Source of the DNA: an uncultured Acetobacteraceae bacterium
GTDB lineage: Bacteria > Pseudomonadota > Alphaproteobacteria > Acetobacterales > Acetobacteraceae
Direction: 5' to 3'
NCBI GenBank assembly: GCA_903907955.1
Contig: CAIVPZ010000049.1
Span: 1 to 64,000, forward strand
Length of the DNA stretch: 64,000 nt
Numbering within the stretch: the stretch's first letter is position 1; each line of letters begins with the position of its first letter. Under the pieces are notes generated by a model. It did no database searches, was not told where the DNA came from, and saw only the letters and a program-made list of their open reading frames with translations. The position numbers and the translations under genes are program-made. This document shows positions 9,263-20,916 of this stretch, in pieces.

Positions 9263-10471
9263 GTGATGCAGGTGCCGGCGGGGAGCCCCTCCCCCAGGCT
9301 GCTGGTGGTGGACGATGAGGCGGTGCAACGGCTGATCGTGACGCGCGCCGCCAAAACGCTCGGCCTCGCCGCCGACGGCGCGGCCACGCTCGCCGAGGCG
9401 GTGGAGCGGGTGCAGGCGGTCGCCTACGACGTCGTCGTGCTCGACCTCGGCCTGCGCGACCATGATGGCATCGAACTGCTGCGCAGCCTGCGCGAGGCCG
9501 GTTCGGATGCGGTACTGGTGTTCGTCTCGGGATTCGACGAGCGGGTGCGCCAGGCCGCCGCCCGGCTGGCCGCCGCGCTGGGGCTGCGGGTGGCCGGCAC
9601 GCTGGGCAAGCCGCTGCAGGTGGACCGCCTGGTGGCGCTGCTGCGCGCGCTGCCCGACCGCGTCGGCTCCCAGGGCGCCGAGGAAACCGCCGAGATCGAC
9701 CCCGCCTTGCTCGCGGCGGGGATCGAGAACAACGAAATCATCTGCCTGTTCCAGCCCAAGGTGACACTGCGCGAACGCCGGCTGGTCGGGGTGGAGGTGC
9801 TGTCGCGCTGGCGCAGCCCGGCACTCGGCCTGGTGCGCCCGGATCGCTTCATCCCGCTGGCCGAGTGCACCGGACTGATCGACCGGCTGACCTACCGTAT
9901 CCTGGAGCAGTCGCTCCGGCTGTTCCGTCCCTGGCGGCAGCAGCAGCCCGACATGACGCTGGCCGTCAACCTCTCACCGATCAGCCTGACCGATCTCGCC
10001 CTGCCGGAACGCGTCAGCGCGGCGCTGGCCGGAAGCGAGGTGCCGCCGGCGGCGCTGGTGCTGGAGGTCACCGAAGGCGCGGTGATGACCGACTACGTGG
10101 CCGCCGCCGACATCATGACCCGCCTGCGCATCCGCGGCGTGAAGCTGTCGATCGACGATTTCGGCACCGGCCATGCCTCGCTGCTGTCGCTGCTGCGGCT
10201 GCCGTTCAGCGAACTGAAGATCGACCAGAGTTTCGTGCGCACCTGCCTGCACGACCCCGAAGCGCCGAAGATCATCCGCGCGGTGGTGTCGCTGGCACGC
10301 GAACTGGGGCTGCAGCTGGTGGCCGAGGGCATCGAAACCGAAGAAGTGGCGGCGTTGCTGACCCAGCTGCGCTGCCCGATCGGGCAGGGCTACCTGTTCG
10401 CCCCCCCGCTCAGCCATACGGCCATGACCGAACGGCTGCGCGAGTCCGTGTGGGCGGAGGCGGTGCCATGA
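9263..10471 (+). CDS. REC-EAL response regulator, c-di-GMP phosphodiesterase
   Basis: A two-domain regulator of 402 residues. The receiver domain (about 10-125) has LLVVDDE, the phospho-acceptor Asp in [13 protein letters not shown] (residue 60 or 61 depending on start) and GTLGKPLQ. The EAL domain (about 145-395) has the signature variant [28 protein letters not shown] and AEGIET, so the metal and catalytic residues look intact. It probably hydrolyses c-di-GMP under control of phosphorylation. The GTG at 9263 and ATG at 9266 both follow an AAGGA site. Its stop overlaps the start of the hybrid kinase (ATGA), the obvious partner. Confidence 0.88.
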   Translation: MMQVPAGSPSPRLLVVDDEAVQRLIVTRAAKTLGLAADGAATLAEAVERVQAVAYDVVVLDLGLRDHDGIELLRSLREAGSDAVLVFVSGFDERVRQAAARLAAALGLRVAGTLGKPLQVDRLVALLRALPDRVGSQGAEETAEIDPALLAAGIENNEIICLFQPKVTLRERRLVGVEVLSRWRSPALGLVRPDRFIPLAECTGLIDRLTYRILEQSLRLFRPWRQQQPDMTLAVNLSPISLTDLALPERVSAALAGSEVPPAALVLEVTEGAVMTDYVAAADIMTRLRIRGVKLSIDDFGTGHASLLSLLRLPFSELKIDQSFVRTCLHDPEAPKIIRAVVSLARELGLQLVAEGIETEEVAALLTQLRCPIGQGYLFAPPLSHTAMTERLRESVWAEAVP

Positions 10472-13296
10472 CCCGGTTGCGGCGATGGGTGGCGGCGGCC
10501 CTGCGTCCGACCGTCGGCTGGGCGGCCGGCGTGGTGGTGCTGACCTGGATCGCGGTCGGCCTGCACCTGCAGGACCAGCGCGCGCACGCGCTCGCCCTGG
10601 CGCGGGAAAACGGGGCCATCCTGGCGCGCGCCTTCAGCGAGTCGCTGCTGCGCGAGGTGCGCGACATCGACCAGACGCTGCTGTTGGTGCGCACCCTGCG
10701 CGAGCGCGCCGGGCCTTCGGCCGATCTCGCGCCCTGGATCGACCAGGTCGATCGCCTGCATGCGCCGGCCTTGCGGATTCTCCTCACCGACCGCGCCGGG
10801 CTGGTCACGCTGAGCAACCTGCAGCCCATCACCCGGCGCATCGACCTGTCCGACCGCGCGTATTTCCGCCGCTTCGCCGACCATCCCGAGGATGTGCTGG
10901 AGGTCGGCCCGCCGGTGGCCGACCGGGGGGCGGGGCAAACAACGGTGCAGTTCGCGCGCATGCTGCGCGACCAGCGGGGGGGCTTCGACGGCGTCCTGGT
11001 GGCAGGGGTACAGCCCGTATCGCTGCTGCGCTTCGCCGCCCCGGCCGGGTTCGCGCCGCACGGCACGGTCACCCTGTTCGGGCTGGACGGCGTGCCGCGC
11101 GCCCGCATCGCGGACGGCGGGATGACCGAACGCGCGGCCGTCGCTGCCACCAGCCCGGCGGCACGGCGGGCGGCGGCGGCGGCGGAAGGCGCGTTCACCT
11201 GGACCGACCCGGCCGACGGGGTCAGGTGGCTGGAAAGCTTCCGGCGCGTGCCGGGGCTGCCACTGCTGGTCTCGGTCGGCCAGTCCGAGGACGCCGTGCT
11301 GGCGGACTACCGCCGCGATCTGCCGCGGCTGACCGTAGCCGAGGCGGCAATGACCCTGCTGGCGCTGGCGCTGGCGATCGCCGGCGCGTGCGAGCGGCAG
11401 CGGCGGGCGGCGACCCAGACCGCGCTGGAGCGCGCGCTCGCCAGCATCAGCCAGGGCATCGCCATGGCGACCCCGGAGGGCCGGCTGCTGGTGCTGAACC
11501 GCCGCGCCCGCGACCTGCTCGGCCTGCCGGCGCAATTCGCGCCGGGCTGCCAGGTTGCCGATATCATCCACTGGGAAGTCGCGCACAACGCGTTCGGCCC
11601 CGGCATGCCGGCCCCCGCGGAGCTGTTCGAAATCCCTTCGGTACACAAACGTGTCCGGCCGAACGGCACGGTGCTGGAGGTGCGCTCGCACGCGCTCGAC
11701 GACGGCTGCATGGTGCGGACGTTCAGCGACGTCACCGAATGGGAACACACGCAGCAGGCGCTGCAACACGCCCGCGAGGCCGCGGAAGCGGCGACCCGCG
11801 CCCGCTCGCAGTTTCTCGCGGTGATGAGCCACGAGATCCGCACCCCGCTGAACGGCATCCTCGGCATCGCCGAACTGCTGGACGACACCGGGTTGACCGC
11901 GGAGCAGGAACGCTATGCCCGCACCATCCGCGAGTCCGGCGGGCACCTGTTGGCCATGCTGAACGACGTGCTCGACTTCTCCAAGATCGAGAACGGCACG
12001 GTGGAGCTCGAATGCGCCCCCTTCGCGCCGCGCGGGGTGCTGGAAATGGTGCGCGCCATGCTCGCGCAGCAGGCCACGGAGCAGGGGCTGCGGCTGCGCA
12101 TCGAGGCGGCGCCGTCGCTGCCGGAACGGGTGCTCGGTGATCCACGGCGGCTGCGCCAGGTGCTGTTGAACCTGGTGGGGAATGCGGTGAAGTTCACCCG
12201 GGCCGGCGCGGTGGAGGTGAACCTGTCGGCGACCGGGACCGCGTCCGGCTGGCGGCTTGACGGCGAGGTGCGCGACACCGGCATCGGCATCGAACCGGAC
12301 ATGATGGCCCGCCTGTTCTGCGAGTTCAGCCAGATCGACGGCTCGATCACCCGGCGGTTCGGCGGCGCCGGGCTGGGGCTGGCGATCTGCCGCCGCCTGC
12401 TGGAAGCCATGGGCGGCAGCATCTCGGCGGAAAGCCGGCCGGGAGCGGGCAGCACGTTCCGGTTCAGCCTGTTGGTCGGCGCGGCGCCGTCCGAGGCGGC
12501 GCCGCGATGCCTCCATGCCGCCACGCGCGGGCCGCTGCGCGTGCTCCTGGCCGAGGACAATCAGGTCAACCAGCTGGTGGCGACCCGCATCCTGGAACGG
12601 GCGGGCCACGCGGTGCTGGCGGTGGAGGATGGCGCCGCGGCACTGGCAGCCGCGCGGCGTGGCGGCTTCGACCTCGTGCTGATGGACGTGATGATGCCGG
12701 TGATGGACGGGCTGGCGGCGACCCGGGCGATCCGGGCGCTTCCCGGCGCGGCCGGCCGGGTGAAGGTGATCGGCCTGACCGCCCGCGTCTCGAGCGAGGA
12801 CAAGGCGGCCTGCCGGGCGGCCGGAATGGACGGCTTTGCCCCCAAGCCGATCACGCCGGAGCGCCTGACCGCCGAGATCGATCGCGTCTGTGGACTCGCC
12901 GCCGGACCGTCCGGCCCGCCCGCCCTTTCCGCCCAGGCACCTGCCGAAACCATCGACCCGGCGGTGCTGGCGGAGCTGGAAGCCGCGCTCGGCCCCGGCT
13001 CGGCGGCCGAGATCGCCGCCTCCTTCCTGGCCGATGCGCCGGCGCGGCTGGACCGCATGCGCGCGCTGGCCGCCAGCGGAGCGGCGGAACAGCTTGCGCG
13101 TGAGGCGCACGCGCTGGCTGGCAGCGCCGGCACCCTTGGACTGCGCGGGCTGGCCGCCGCGGCGCGGTCGCTGGAACTGGGGCTGGCCACGGCCACGGCC
13201 ACGGCCGATCTGCCGGCCTGCCTGGCGCCGCTGGAAGCGCTGGCGGAGTCGGCCATCGCCTGGCTGAAGCCGCAGGCGATGCGCCCCGCCGCATGA
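10468..13296 (+). CDS. Hybrid sensor histidine kinase (Cache-PAS-HisKA-HATPase-REC-HPt)
   Basis: This is a 942-residue membrane kinase. One helix at about 15-35 and another near 288-310 flank a periplasmic Cache-like sensor ([20 protein letters not shown], typical of dCache ligand sensors). A PAS domain spans about 325-425. HisKA carries the phospho-His in [10 protein letters not shown] (His455); the HATPase domain has NAVKFT (Asn572), DTGIG and [14 protein letters not shown] domain with [11 protein letters not shown] (Asp740) and an HPt with [15 protein letters not shown] (His881) complete a phosphorelay. It is translationally coupled to the EAL regulator, which suggests an extracellular signal lowers or raises c-di-GMP through this relay. 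Confidence 0.9.
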   Translation: MTRLRRWVAAALRPTVGWAAGVVVLTWIAVGLHLQDQRAHALALARENGAILARAFSESLLREVRDIDQTLLLVRTLRERAGPSADLAPWIDQVDRLHAPALRILLTDRAGLVTLSNLQPITRRIDLSDRAYFRRFADHPEDVLEVGPPVADRGAGQTTVQFARMLRDQRGGFDGVLVAGVQPVSLLRFAAPAGFAPHGTVTLFGLDGVPRARIADGGMTERAAVAATSPAARRAAAAAEGAFTWTDPADGVRWLESFRRVPGLPLLVSVGQSEDAVLADYRRDLPRLTVAEAAMTLLALALAIAGACERQRRAATQTALERALASISQGIAMATPEGRLLVLNRRARDLLGLPAQFAPGCQVADIIHWEVAHNAFGPGMPAPAELFEIPSVHKRVRPNGTVLEVRSHALDDGCMVRTFSDVTEWEHTQQALQHAREAAEAATRARSQFLAVMSHEIRTPLNGILGIAELLDDTGLTAEQERYARTIRESGGHLLAMLNDVLDFSKIENGTVELECAPFAPRGVLEMVRAMLAQQATEQGLRLRIEAAPSLPERVLGDPRRLRQVLLNLVGNAVKFTRAGAVEVNLSATGTASGWRLDGEVRDTGIGIEPDMMARLFCEFSQIDGSITRRFGGAGLGLAICRRLLEAMGGSISAESRPGAGSTFRFSLLVGAAPSEAAPRCLHAATRGPLRVLLAEDNQVNQLVATRILERAGHAVLAVEDGAAALAAARRGGFDLVLMDVMMPVMDGLAATRAIRALPGAAGRVKVIGLTARVSSEDKAACRAAGMDGFAPKPITPERLTAEIDRVCGLAAGPSGPPALSAQAPAETIDPAVLAELEAALGPGSAAEIAASFLADAPARLDRMRALAASGAAEQLAREAHALAGSAGTLGLRGLAAAARSLELGLATATATADLPACLAPLEALAESAIAWLKPQAMRPAA

Positions 13297-13372
13297 TGCA
13301 ATTTCCGCCGTATGCGCGCCGCGCGCGCTCCCCGCTTGTGTCCGGAGAACCGGCCCACTAACTCATGCGCTC

Positions 13373-13981
13373 ATGAGCACGCAGGAAACCTCTTCCGAAA
13401 CCATCCCCCCGGATGCCCAGCCAGCCGCCGCCCCGGCAGCGGATGGCGCGGCCACCGATCCGGACCCGGCCGCCCTCGCCGCCGCCATCGCCGCACTGCA
13501 GGCTGAACTGGCCGAAATGCGCGACCGCTGGCTGCGCTCGGAGGCGGAAATCGCCAATGTGCGCGCCCGTGCCCGCCGCGAAGTGGACGAAACCCGTCAG
13601 TATGCGGTGCAGAAATTCGCCCGCGACGTGGTGGAGGCGGCCGAGAACCTCAAGCGCGGCCTCGACAGCATCCCGCCCGCCCGCGACGGCGAGCCGGAGA
13701 TCGTTGTCAAGCTGCGCGACGGCTTCGCCGGCGTGGAGCGCAACTTCGTGGCCTTGCTGGAACGCAACGGCATCCGCCGCGACGACCCGACCGGCGCCGC
13801 CTTCGACGCCAACCTGCACCAGGCGATGGCCGAGCAGGAAAGCGCCGAGCATCCGCCCGGCACCGTCATCCACGCCTGGACCGCCGGCTGGACGCTGAAC
13901 GGACGGCTGCTGCGGCCCGCCATGGTGGTGGTGTCGAAGGCCCAGCCGGTGGAGCTGGGCGGCCCCGCCCCGCCGGCCTGA
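13373..13981 (+). CDS. grpE: GrpE, nucleotide exchange factor of DnaK
   Basis: This 202-residue co-chaperone has an acidic, Ala/Pro-rich N-terminal extension (1-35), a long coiled coil (about 36-85, with ELAEMRDRWLRSEAEIANVR), and the C-terminal beta-domain LHQAMAEQESAEHPPGTV followed by GWTLNGRLLRPAMVVVSK. It releases ADP from DnaK. It precedes dnaK by 145 bases. A CTTGAA sequence at 14008-14013 in that gap resembles a sigma-32 -35 box, but no matching -10 is clear. Confidence 0.93.
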   Translation: MSTQETSSETIPPDAQPAAAPAADGAATDPDPAALAAAIAALQAELAEMRDRWLRSEAEIANVRARARREVDETRQYAVQKFARDVVEAAENLKRGLDSIPPARDGEPEIVVKLRDGFAGVERNFVALLERNGIRRDDPTGAAFDANLHQAMAEQESAEHPPGTVIHAWTAGWTLNGRLLRPAMVVVSKAQPVELGGPAPPA

Positions 13982-14126
13982 CCCTGCGGCGGCACACGCC
14001 GCCGGCACTTGAATTGCGCACGCCGCCCTTGCCCCGGGCGGGTGCGGTGAATACATCCGGGCAGATCACAACGGGGATCCAGTGCGGTGCTTCGGGCCGC
14101 CGCGATCCGCTGAACAGGAGCAGTAT

Positions 14127-16072
<1,946 letters not shown>

Positions 16073-16076
<4 letters not shown>

Positions 16077-16178
16077 GAGTTTGTGAATGAATGCCCGCGA
16101 CGCGCGAATTTTGCCGGAAATGCTCAACGATATCAGCGGGCGTTCGTTCGCAGGTTCGATTGCTTCACAAGCTCTGAG
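16073..16178. repeat. Dispersed structured repeat, copy 1 (provides dnaK stop)
   Basis: The element begins CTGAGAGTTTGTGAATGAATG and ends CACAAGCTCTGAG. Inner arms GAATGAATGCCCGC and GCGGGCGTTCGTTCG flank a loop containing GATATCA. The TGA at 16074-16076 inside the first bases is the stop codon of dnaK. Related copies lie at 29840-29945, 38371-38493, 45096-45201, 50366-50447 and 62166-62271. It fills most of the dnaK-dnaJ gap and could attenuate dnaJ. Confidence 0.8.
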
Positions 16179-16279
16179 CCCGGCCGCGCGTATCGCGGTG
16201 CGGATGGACCCGGCGGCGCGCCCGTGCACAGGCTTCGCACGGGCGGGCGCCTTGTTTGAGCGCCGGACAGAGGGCTGAC

Positions 16280-17410
16280 ATGTCCAAGCAGGACTACTAC
16301 GCGATCCTCGGCTGCGCGCGGGACGCAAGCGCGGACGACCTGAAGAAGGCCTACCGCAAGCTCGCCATGCAGCTTCACCCCGACCGCAACCCGGGGGACA
16401 AGAAATCCGAGGCCCGCTTCAAGGAACTCAACGAGGCGTACGACGTCCTCAAGGACGAGCAGAAGCGCGCCGCCTATGACCGCTTCGGCCATGCCGCCTT
16501 CGAGCAGGGCGGCCCGGGTGCGGGCGCCGGTGGCTTCGGCCAGGGCGCCGGGCTGGGCGACATCTTCGACCAGATGTTCGGCGAGTTCATGGGCGGACGC
16601 GGCCGCGGCCGCGGCCCGCGTCAGGGTGCGGACATCCGCGCCGGCATCGAAATCGACCTCGCCGAGGCCTTCGCCGGCACCAAATCGCAGTTGCGCGTGC
16701 CCACGCGCGTGTCCTGCGAAGCCTGCGCCGGCACCGGATCGGAAAACAAGGAACGCGCCAACGACACCTGCACCACCTGCGGCGGCGCCGGCAAGGTGCG
16801 GGCGCAGCAGGGCTTCTTCCTGATCGAGCGCACCTGCCCGACCTGCGCGGGGCAAGGCCGGGTGGTCCGCAACCCCTGCCGCATCTGCCAGGGCACCGGC
16901 ACGGTGCAGCGCGAGCGCAGCCTTCAGGTGCAGGTGCCCGCCGGCGTCGAGGACGGCACCCGCATCCGGCTGGCCGGCGAAGGCGAGGCCGGCGGCCCCG
17001 GCGCACCGCCCGGCGACCTGTATGTGCATGTCTCCGTGCGCGCCCACCCGATCTTCCAGCGCGACGGCGCCAACATCTTCTGCCGCGTGCCGCTGCGCAT
17101 GTCGCAGGCGGCGCTGGGCGCGGAGGTGGAAGTGCCGGCGATCGACGGCAGCAAGGCCCGGGTGAAGATCCCGCCCGGCACCCAGACCGGCGAGCAGTTC
17201 CGCCTGCGCGGCAAGGGCTTCTCCGTGCTGCGCAGCGCCGCCCGCGGGGATATGTACATCCAGGTCGCGGTAGAGACGCCGCAACAATTGACCCGGCGGC
17301 AGCGCGAGTTGCTGGAGGAGTTCGAGGCCGAGGCCAACACCAGGAGCAGCCCCGAATCCGAGGGGTTCTTCGCCAAGGTGAAGGAGTTTTTCGAGGGTGG
17401 CGGGCGGTAG
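16280..17410 (+). CDS. dnaJ: Chaperone DnaJ (Hsp40)
   Basis: This 376-residue type I J-protein has a J domain at 1-70 with the HPD loop ([10 protein letters not shown]), a Gly-rich region (about 75-110), and a zinc-binding domain with four CxxCxGxG repeats ([32 protein letters not shown]). The C-terminal substrate-binding domain ([17 protein letters not shown] onward) follows. It stimulates DnaK ATPase and delivers clients. It lies 203 bases after dnaK, separated by a structured repeat rather than directly coupled. Confidence 0.96.
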   Translation: MSKQDYYAILGCARDASADDLKKAYRKLAMQLHPDRNPGDKKSEARFKELNEAYDVLKDEQKRAAYDRFGHAAFEQGGPGAGAGGFGQGAGLGDIFDQMFGEFMGGRGRGRGPRQGADIRAGIEIDLAEAFAGTKSQLRVPTRVSCEACAGTGSENKERANDTCTTCGGAGKVRAQQGFFLIERTCPTCAGQGRVVRNPCRICQGTGTVQRERSLQVQVPAGVEDGTRIRLAGEGEAGGPGAPPGDLYVHVSVRAHPIFQRDGANIFCRVPLRMSQAALGAEVEVPAIDGSKARVKIPPGTQTGEQFRLRGKGFSVLRSAARGDMYIQVAVETPQQLTRRQRELLEEFEAEANTRSSPESEGFFAKVKEFFEGGGR

Positions 17411-17422
17411 AAAGTAAGTCCA

Positions 17423-17586
17423 GGGCTCTGCCCCATAGGCGCTAAGTCACACTTTGACGCAGCTCGAATCGGTAGGATTGATAGCGGGGATGCAAGCAGC
17501 ATCATCAGCTTCGGGCATCTCAAGAACGAATCGTACCCGGCCAGGCCGGGTCAATACCTAATCTTAGTGCCTATGGGGCAAAGCCC
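17423..17586. repeat. MITE-like element with CCCCATAGGC terminal inverted repeats
   Basis: In the 336-base gap after dnaJ, 17423-17446 and the inverse of 17563-17586 match over 24 bases with two differences, sharing the core TGCCCCATAGGC. They enclose about 115 bases of lower GC that encode nothing recognisable, including the small palindrome CCCGGCCAGGCCGGG near 17537. The shape is that of a miniature inverted-repeat element or a large bidirectional terminator. A related shorter element lies at 6449-6509. The rest of the gap up to 17746 shows no gene. Confidence 0.6.
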
Positions 17587-17746
17587 CGATAGCACTCTAT
17601 CTTCATACCGTCGGTGCTCTGCCCCCCCCGGGTTGCGATGTTAAGAACCGCTGTCAACGCTTGCCAGCCCGATCCAATTCCGCAATCATCGTCCCTTCAG
17701 GGGAGCCGGTTGCCGCCATATCTCGGCACGGCCAAGGGGAATAGCG

Positions 17747-18208
17747 ATGGCGGACGCGCGCGCAGCGATGGACGGATGGGTTCAGCGTGTGCTGGGGGTT
17801 TCGGTTCCGCGGTCGCCGCAGAATGACACCACCCGGAGCCGGATCGACCGCCGGGCCGTCTGGCGCGAAGCCAAGGAATCGGTTGACGAGCGGCTGAACG
17901 TCCTGGCCGGGGAACTGCGCGCCACCGAAGACCCGGATGCGACCCGGATCGCCGATTTCGGGCTGTTCGGCATCGGCAAGGGCGAGAATGTCGCGCTGGC
18001 AAAGGCCCTGATCGAATTCGAATCCGGCGGGGCGGCGCCGCAATCCCGCCAGGCCGATGCCCTGCGCGCGGCGATCGCCGGCTACCGCACGGTGCTGTCC
18101 GCCAGCAGGATCGTGCCGCTGATCGATGCCGCCCCGTTCCAGGCCAAGGTCGGCATGGCGGCCACCCTCGGCGCCGCGCTCGACCGCATCGAAAGCTCGA
18201 TCGCGTGA
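17747..18208 (+). CDS. Uncharacterised 153-residue protein upstream of the PI4K-like gene
   Basis: I do not recognise this protein with confidence. It is predicted soluble and mostly helical, with no signal peptide or membrane segment. Notable phrases are WREAKESVDERLNVL, RIADFGLFGIGKGENVALAKALIEFE and VGMAATLGAALDRIESSI. The first two recall a recurring helical module that I associate, from memory and unverified, with large putative effector or polymorphic proteins of proteobacteria. AAGGGG six bases before the ATG at 17747 is a good ribosome site. It ends 40 bases before the kinase-like gene, so they probably form an operon; a chaperone, immunity or regulatory role is possible. Confidence 0.75.
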   Translation: MADARAAMDGWVQRVLGVSVPRSPQNDTTRSRIDRRAVWREAKESVDERLNVLAGELRATEDPDATRIADFGLFGIGKGENVALAKALIEFESGGAAPQSRQADALRAAIAGYRTVLSASRIVPLIDAAPFQAKVGMAATLGAALDRIESSIA

Positions 18209-18248
18209 GCCCGATCATCCCCGCAATTCCGGCCGGCGGAGCACCAGC

Positions 18249-20720
18249 ATGAGCGGAAACCTGCAGCAGAACCTCGGCCGGCAGGGCGGCGGCTGGAAGC
18301 GCGTGAACCTCACGCCGGTTCAGAAGAAATGGTCGGACGATATGGTCCGCGCGCTCGGCTGGGAGAGCAAGCGGCAGTCGCAGGAGACCCTGCGCACAGA
18401 CATGGCGCAGAGCTTCAAGACCATCGAGGAAGCGACATTCGCCGCGGGCGAAGCCGCCGAACTGATGAATCTCGACCCCAAGGCCAGCAAGCAGTGGAAG
18501 CGCTACCTCTCCGACCGGATGGGCTTCGAGCAGGAGAAGCCACCGCGCAAGGACCCGCTGCTCAACATGCTGCGGGCCTCCGCCCAGGCCTACATTGATC
18601 ATTTCAATAACGACTACAACACAACGCAGAAGAAATCCAAAACCAACCTGACAAAGCGCACGGAGTGCGAGAAAACGCTGTCCGAACTGCGTAAACTGGA
18701 TGCCCGCGACGAATTCGCCAGGCTCGGCGAGCCGCCCTGGGACAGCAAGGGCGCAATGAAGGCGGCCGGGCTGAAGGCGACCCTTGATCTCGAATCGATC
18801 CCGGGCGGACAGGCCAGGAAGCTGGATGGCGGCGGCGTCAATCCGGCGTTCTGGGTCAACAAGGCGGGCGGCGGCGACCAGGGGACCAAGACCTTCCTGT
18901 TCAAGCCGGAGAGTGCCTACAGCCCCGATATCGGCGGCCTGCCCAAAGGGGCGGAGCCGGCCCGCGAGGCGCTGACCGGGCGGGCGGCGGACATGCTGAA
19001 GGGCATGACCGGGCTGGATTTCGCCATGCCGGAGACGCATGTCATCGCCGTCGGCAAGGACAAGTTTGCCGAGGGATCGCTCGAAGGCACGCCGTTCGGG
19101 AAGGATGACACGCCCGTGCGCGGCTCGTTGCAGCAATTCGCCGCCACCGACGGCGAACTGCGCGACCAGCCGATGGCCCAGATGCGCAAGATATCGCCGG
19201 CGTCCTGCCAGAAGATCGCCATCCTGGACATGGTCACGCTGAACATGGACCGCCACTCCGGCAACCTCATGGTCAACGGCGCCACCACCGAGACACCCGA
19301 CGTGGTGCCGATCGACCATGGCCTGACCTTTCCCACCAAGGACTCGCTGGCCGATCTGCCGGCCAATATCGGCAACGATAAGAACGTGCTGCTCAAGCTG
19401 CCGGGCTCCTACGAGGACTTCACCCCCGAGATGCTGAAGAGCATCGAACTGCTGGACCCGGATGGGCTTGCGGAGGGGTTGCGCCGCGACATCGCCACGA
19501 TCGAGGAGGTGGTGCCCGGCACGCAGGGCAAGGTTGCCGATGAGTGCGTGAAGATCAGCCGCCGCTCGGCGATGTTCCTCAAGAAGGCGGCCGCCGCGCT
19601 GCCGCCGGCGATCCTGCAGGTGGCGCTCGGGCAGGATGCGGAGTCGCTGCTGGACCCCGGCATCGACGACCAGGAATTCGACCGTCGCGCCACCGCCGCA
19701 ATCCAGAAGGCGGGCCAGCAGGCGGGGGCCATCAAGGAATACTTCCTGATGCTGTCCGACGAAGAGCGCAAGGAGATGAAGTCCGCGCTCAAGGACAACG
19801 GCTGGCCGGCCGACCGCGGGCTGTTGAACGAGCGGTGGTTGATGGGCAACCTCAAGGTGGCGCTCAAACTGTACAATGGAGATGTCAAGAACCCCAATAT
19901 GGTTCGTGAACTGGAGCAGGAGATCGGCGTGGAGGAGCTGAAAGCAGCGCTGGCGACGCCGATGGCGCTGAACAAGGCGTACGAGAAATTCATTACCCAG
20001 GGCAGCGAAACCGGGAAGCGGCCGATCGACCTCGACGAACGCACGTCCGGGGAAGCGGTCGCACTGCTCAAGGTTTTTCCCACCACGCCCATCACGCCGA
20101 GGCCGACCGACGCGAATCAAAGCGCCGCGTTGCGGGACCAGTTGCGGCTATGGCGGGAATTCAACGCGCTGGGCGGCACCGACGCGCTCGACGCGGCGAT
20201 CGAAACGCTGGACTGGCAACCCGGCGACGCAGCCCGCATCCGCGCCAACCTGCTGACCGCGGTCGGGCAGATGCGACAGGCGGCCGCGGTGCATGCCACC
20301 GCGCCGCAGTTGCCGGACGATAAGAACGACAAGGCCGCGAAACTGAAATGGATCGACTACATCGAAAAGATCGTGGCGGCACTGCCGGCCGACCAGCAGG
20401 CCGGCGTGACCGTGCAGATCAACGAGCTGCGCCTCGCCGTCCAGCAAGGCGCGCCCCGCATGCGCCGCGTGATCGACCTCAAGGAACTCTTCAAGGAGGA
20501 CATCACGGCGCTGAAGGACCAGGTGGTGGAAGCCGCCCGCACCCATCTGAATGCGGTGGTCGATGCGGCGGTCAAGACGATGGACGGGCCGCCGGAACTG
20601 GTATCGCCCGACCTCTACCAGGCTTCGGTTGAAACCACCCGCACCATGATACGCGCCGGCGCCGTGCTCAACGCCCAGGAGGAAATCGCCAAGCTGAAGC
20701 GCTCCTTCAACCTGCCCTGA
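18249..20720 (+). CDS. Large protein with a PI3/PI4-kinase-like (type II PI4K-type) domain
   Basis: This 823-residue soluble protein has no signal peptide or membrane helix. Its centre carries the order of motifs of type II phosphatidylinositol 4-kinases and related bacterial kinases: TKTFLFKPES (candidate ATP-binding Lys219), a helix with GRAADMLKGMTGLDFAMPET, then ILDMVTLNMDRHSGNLMV (catalytic Asp334 region) and VVPIDHGLTFP (metal-binding Asp356). The N-terminal 170 residues are charged and include a low-GC stretch (AYIDHFNNDYNTTQKKSK). The C-terminal 420 residues look all-helical. The substrate may be a lipid, a protein or a nucleotide. Such kinases in bacteria are often secreted effectors, but no secretion genes are nearby. 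Confidence 0.72.
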   Translation: MSGNLQQNLGRQGGGWKRVNLTPVQKKWSDDMVRALGWESKRQSQETLRTDMAQSFKTIEEATFAAGEAAELMNLDPKASKQWKRYLSDRMGFEQEKPPRKDPLLNMLRASAQAYIDHFNNDYNTTQKKSKTNLTKRTECEKTLSELRKLDARDEFARLGEPPWDSKGAMKAAGLKATLDLESIPGGQARKLDGGGVNPAFWVNKAGGGDQGTKTFLFKPESAYSPDIGGLPKGAEPAREALTGRAADMLKGMTGLDFAMPETHVIAVGKDKFAEGSLEGTPFGKDDTPVRGSLQQFAATDGELRDQPMAQMRKISPASCQKIAILDMVTLNMDRHSGNLMVNGATTETPDVVPIDHGLTFPTKDSLADLPANIGNDKNVLLKLPGSYEDFTPEMLKSIELLDPDGLAEGLRRDIATIEEVVPGTQGKVADECVKISRRSAMFLKKAAAALPPAILQVALGQDAESLLDPGIDDQEFDRRATAAIQKAGQQAGAIKEYFLMLSDEERKEMKSALKDNGWPADRGLLNERWLMGNLKVALKLYNGDVKNPNMVRELEQEIGVEELKAALATPMALNKAYEKFITQGSETGKRPIDLDERTSGEAVALLKVFPTTPITPRPTDANQSAALRDQLRLWREFNALGGTDALDAAIETLDWQPGDAARIRANLLTAVGQMRQAAAVHATAPQLPDDKNDKAAKLKWIDYIEKIVAALPADQQAGVTVQINELRLAVQQGAPRMRRVIDLKELFKEDITALKDQVVEAARTHLNAVVDAAVKTMDGPPELVSPDLYQASVETTRTMIRAGAVLNAQEEIAKLKRSFNLP

Positions 20721-20766
20721 GCCTGCGGCCCGGGGCGGCCGCCGCTGGCACAATGCCTGCGGCGGC

Positions 20767-20916
20767 CTATTCCTGCGGCGGATCATCGAACAGGATGCGG
20801 TTGGCGGCGCCCTCCGGGTCGTCGTACTGGCCCGAGCGCAGGCACCACAGAAACACCACCAGGCCGATGCCGCCCATGACCAGGCTCATGGCAATGAGGT
20901 AGAGCATGATTGTCAT
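20767..20916 (-). CDS. ccoS: CcoS, cbb3 oxidase assembly protein
   Basis: A 49-residue protein with one N-terminal membrane helix (LYLIAMSLVMGGIGLVVFLW) followed by the conserved CcoS stretch RSGQYDDPEGAANRILFDD. CcoS is needed for cofactor insertion into cbb3 oxidase. Its ATG overlaps the ccoI stop (ATGA), which sets the start. It is the last gene of the cco cluster. Confidence 0.93.
   Translation of the reverse strand: MTIMLYLIAMSLVMGGIGLVVFLWCLRSGQYDDPEGAANRILFDDPPQE

Noticed and set aside
10390-13110. 906-codon open frame on the minus strand opposite the hybrid kinase
   Set aside because: It mirrors the GC-rich codon bias of the kinase gene on the other strand and shows only His/Arg/Gln-rich low-complexity sequence with no family motif.
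14008-14040. Sigma-32 promoter before dnaK
   Set aside because: CTTGAA is present but no CCCCAT- or CYTATNT-like -10 follows at the right distance, so I mention it only as a weak hint.
16087-16278. Peptide-like frames inside the dispersed repeats (recurring [10 protein letters not shown]-type phrases)
   Set aside because: They recur because the repeat recurs; frames differ between copies, lack ribosome sites and are interrupted.
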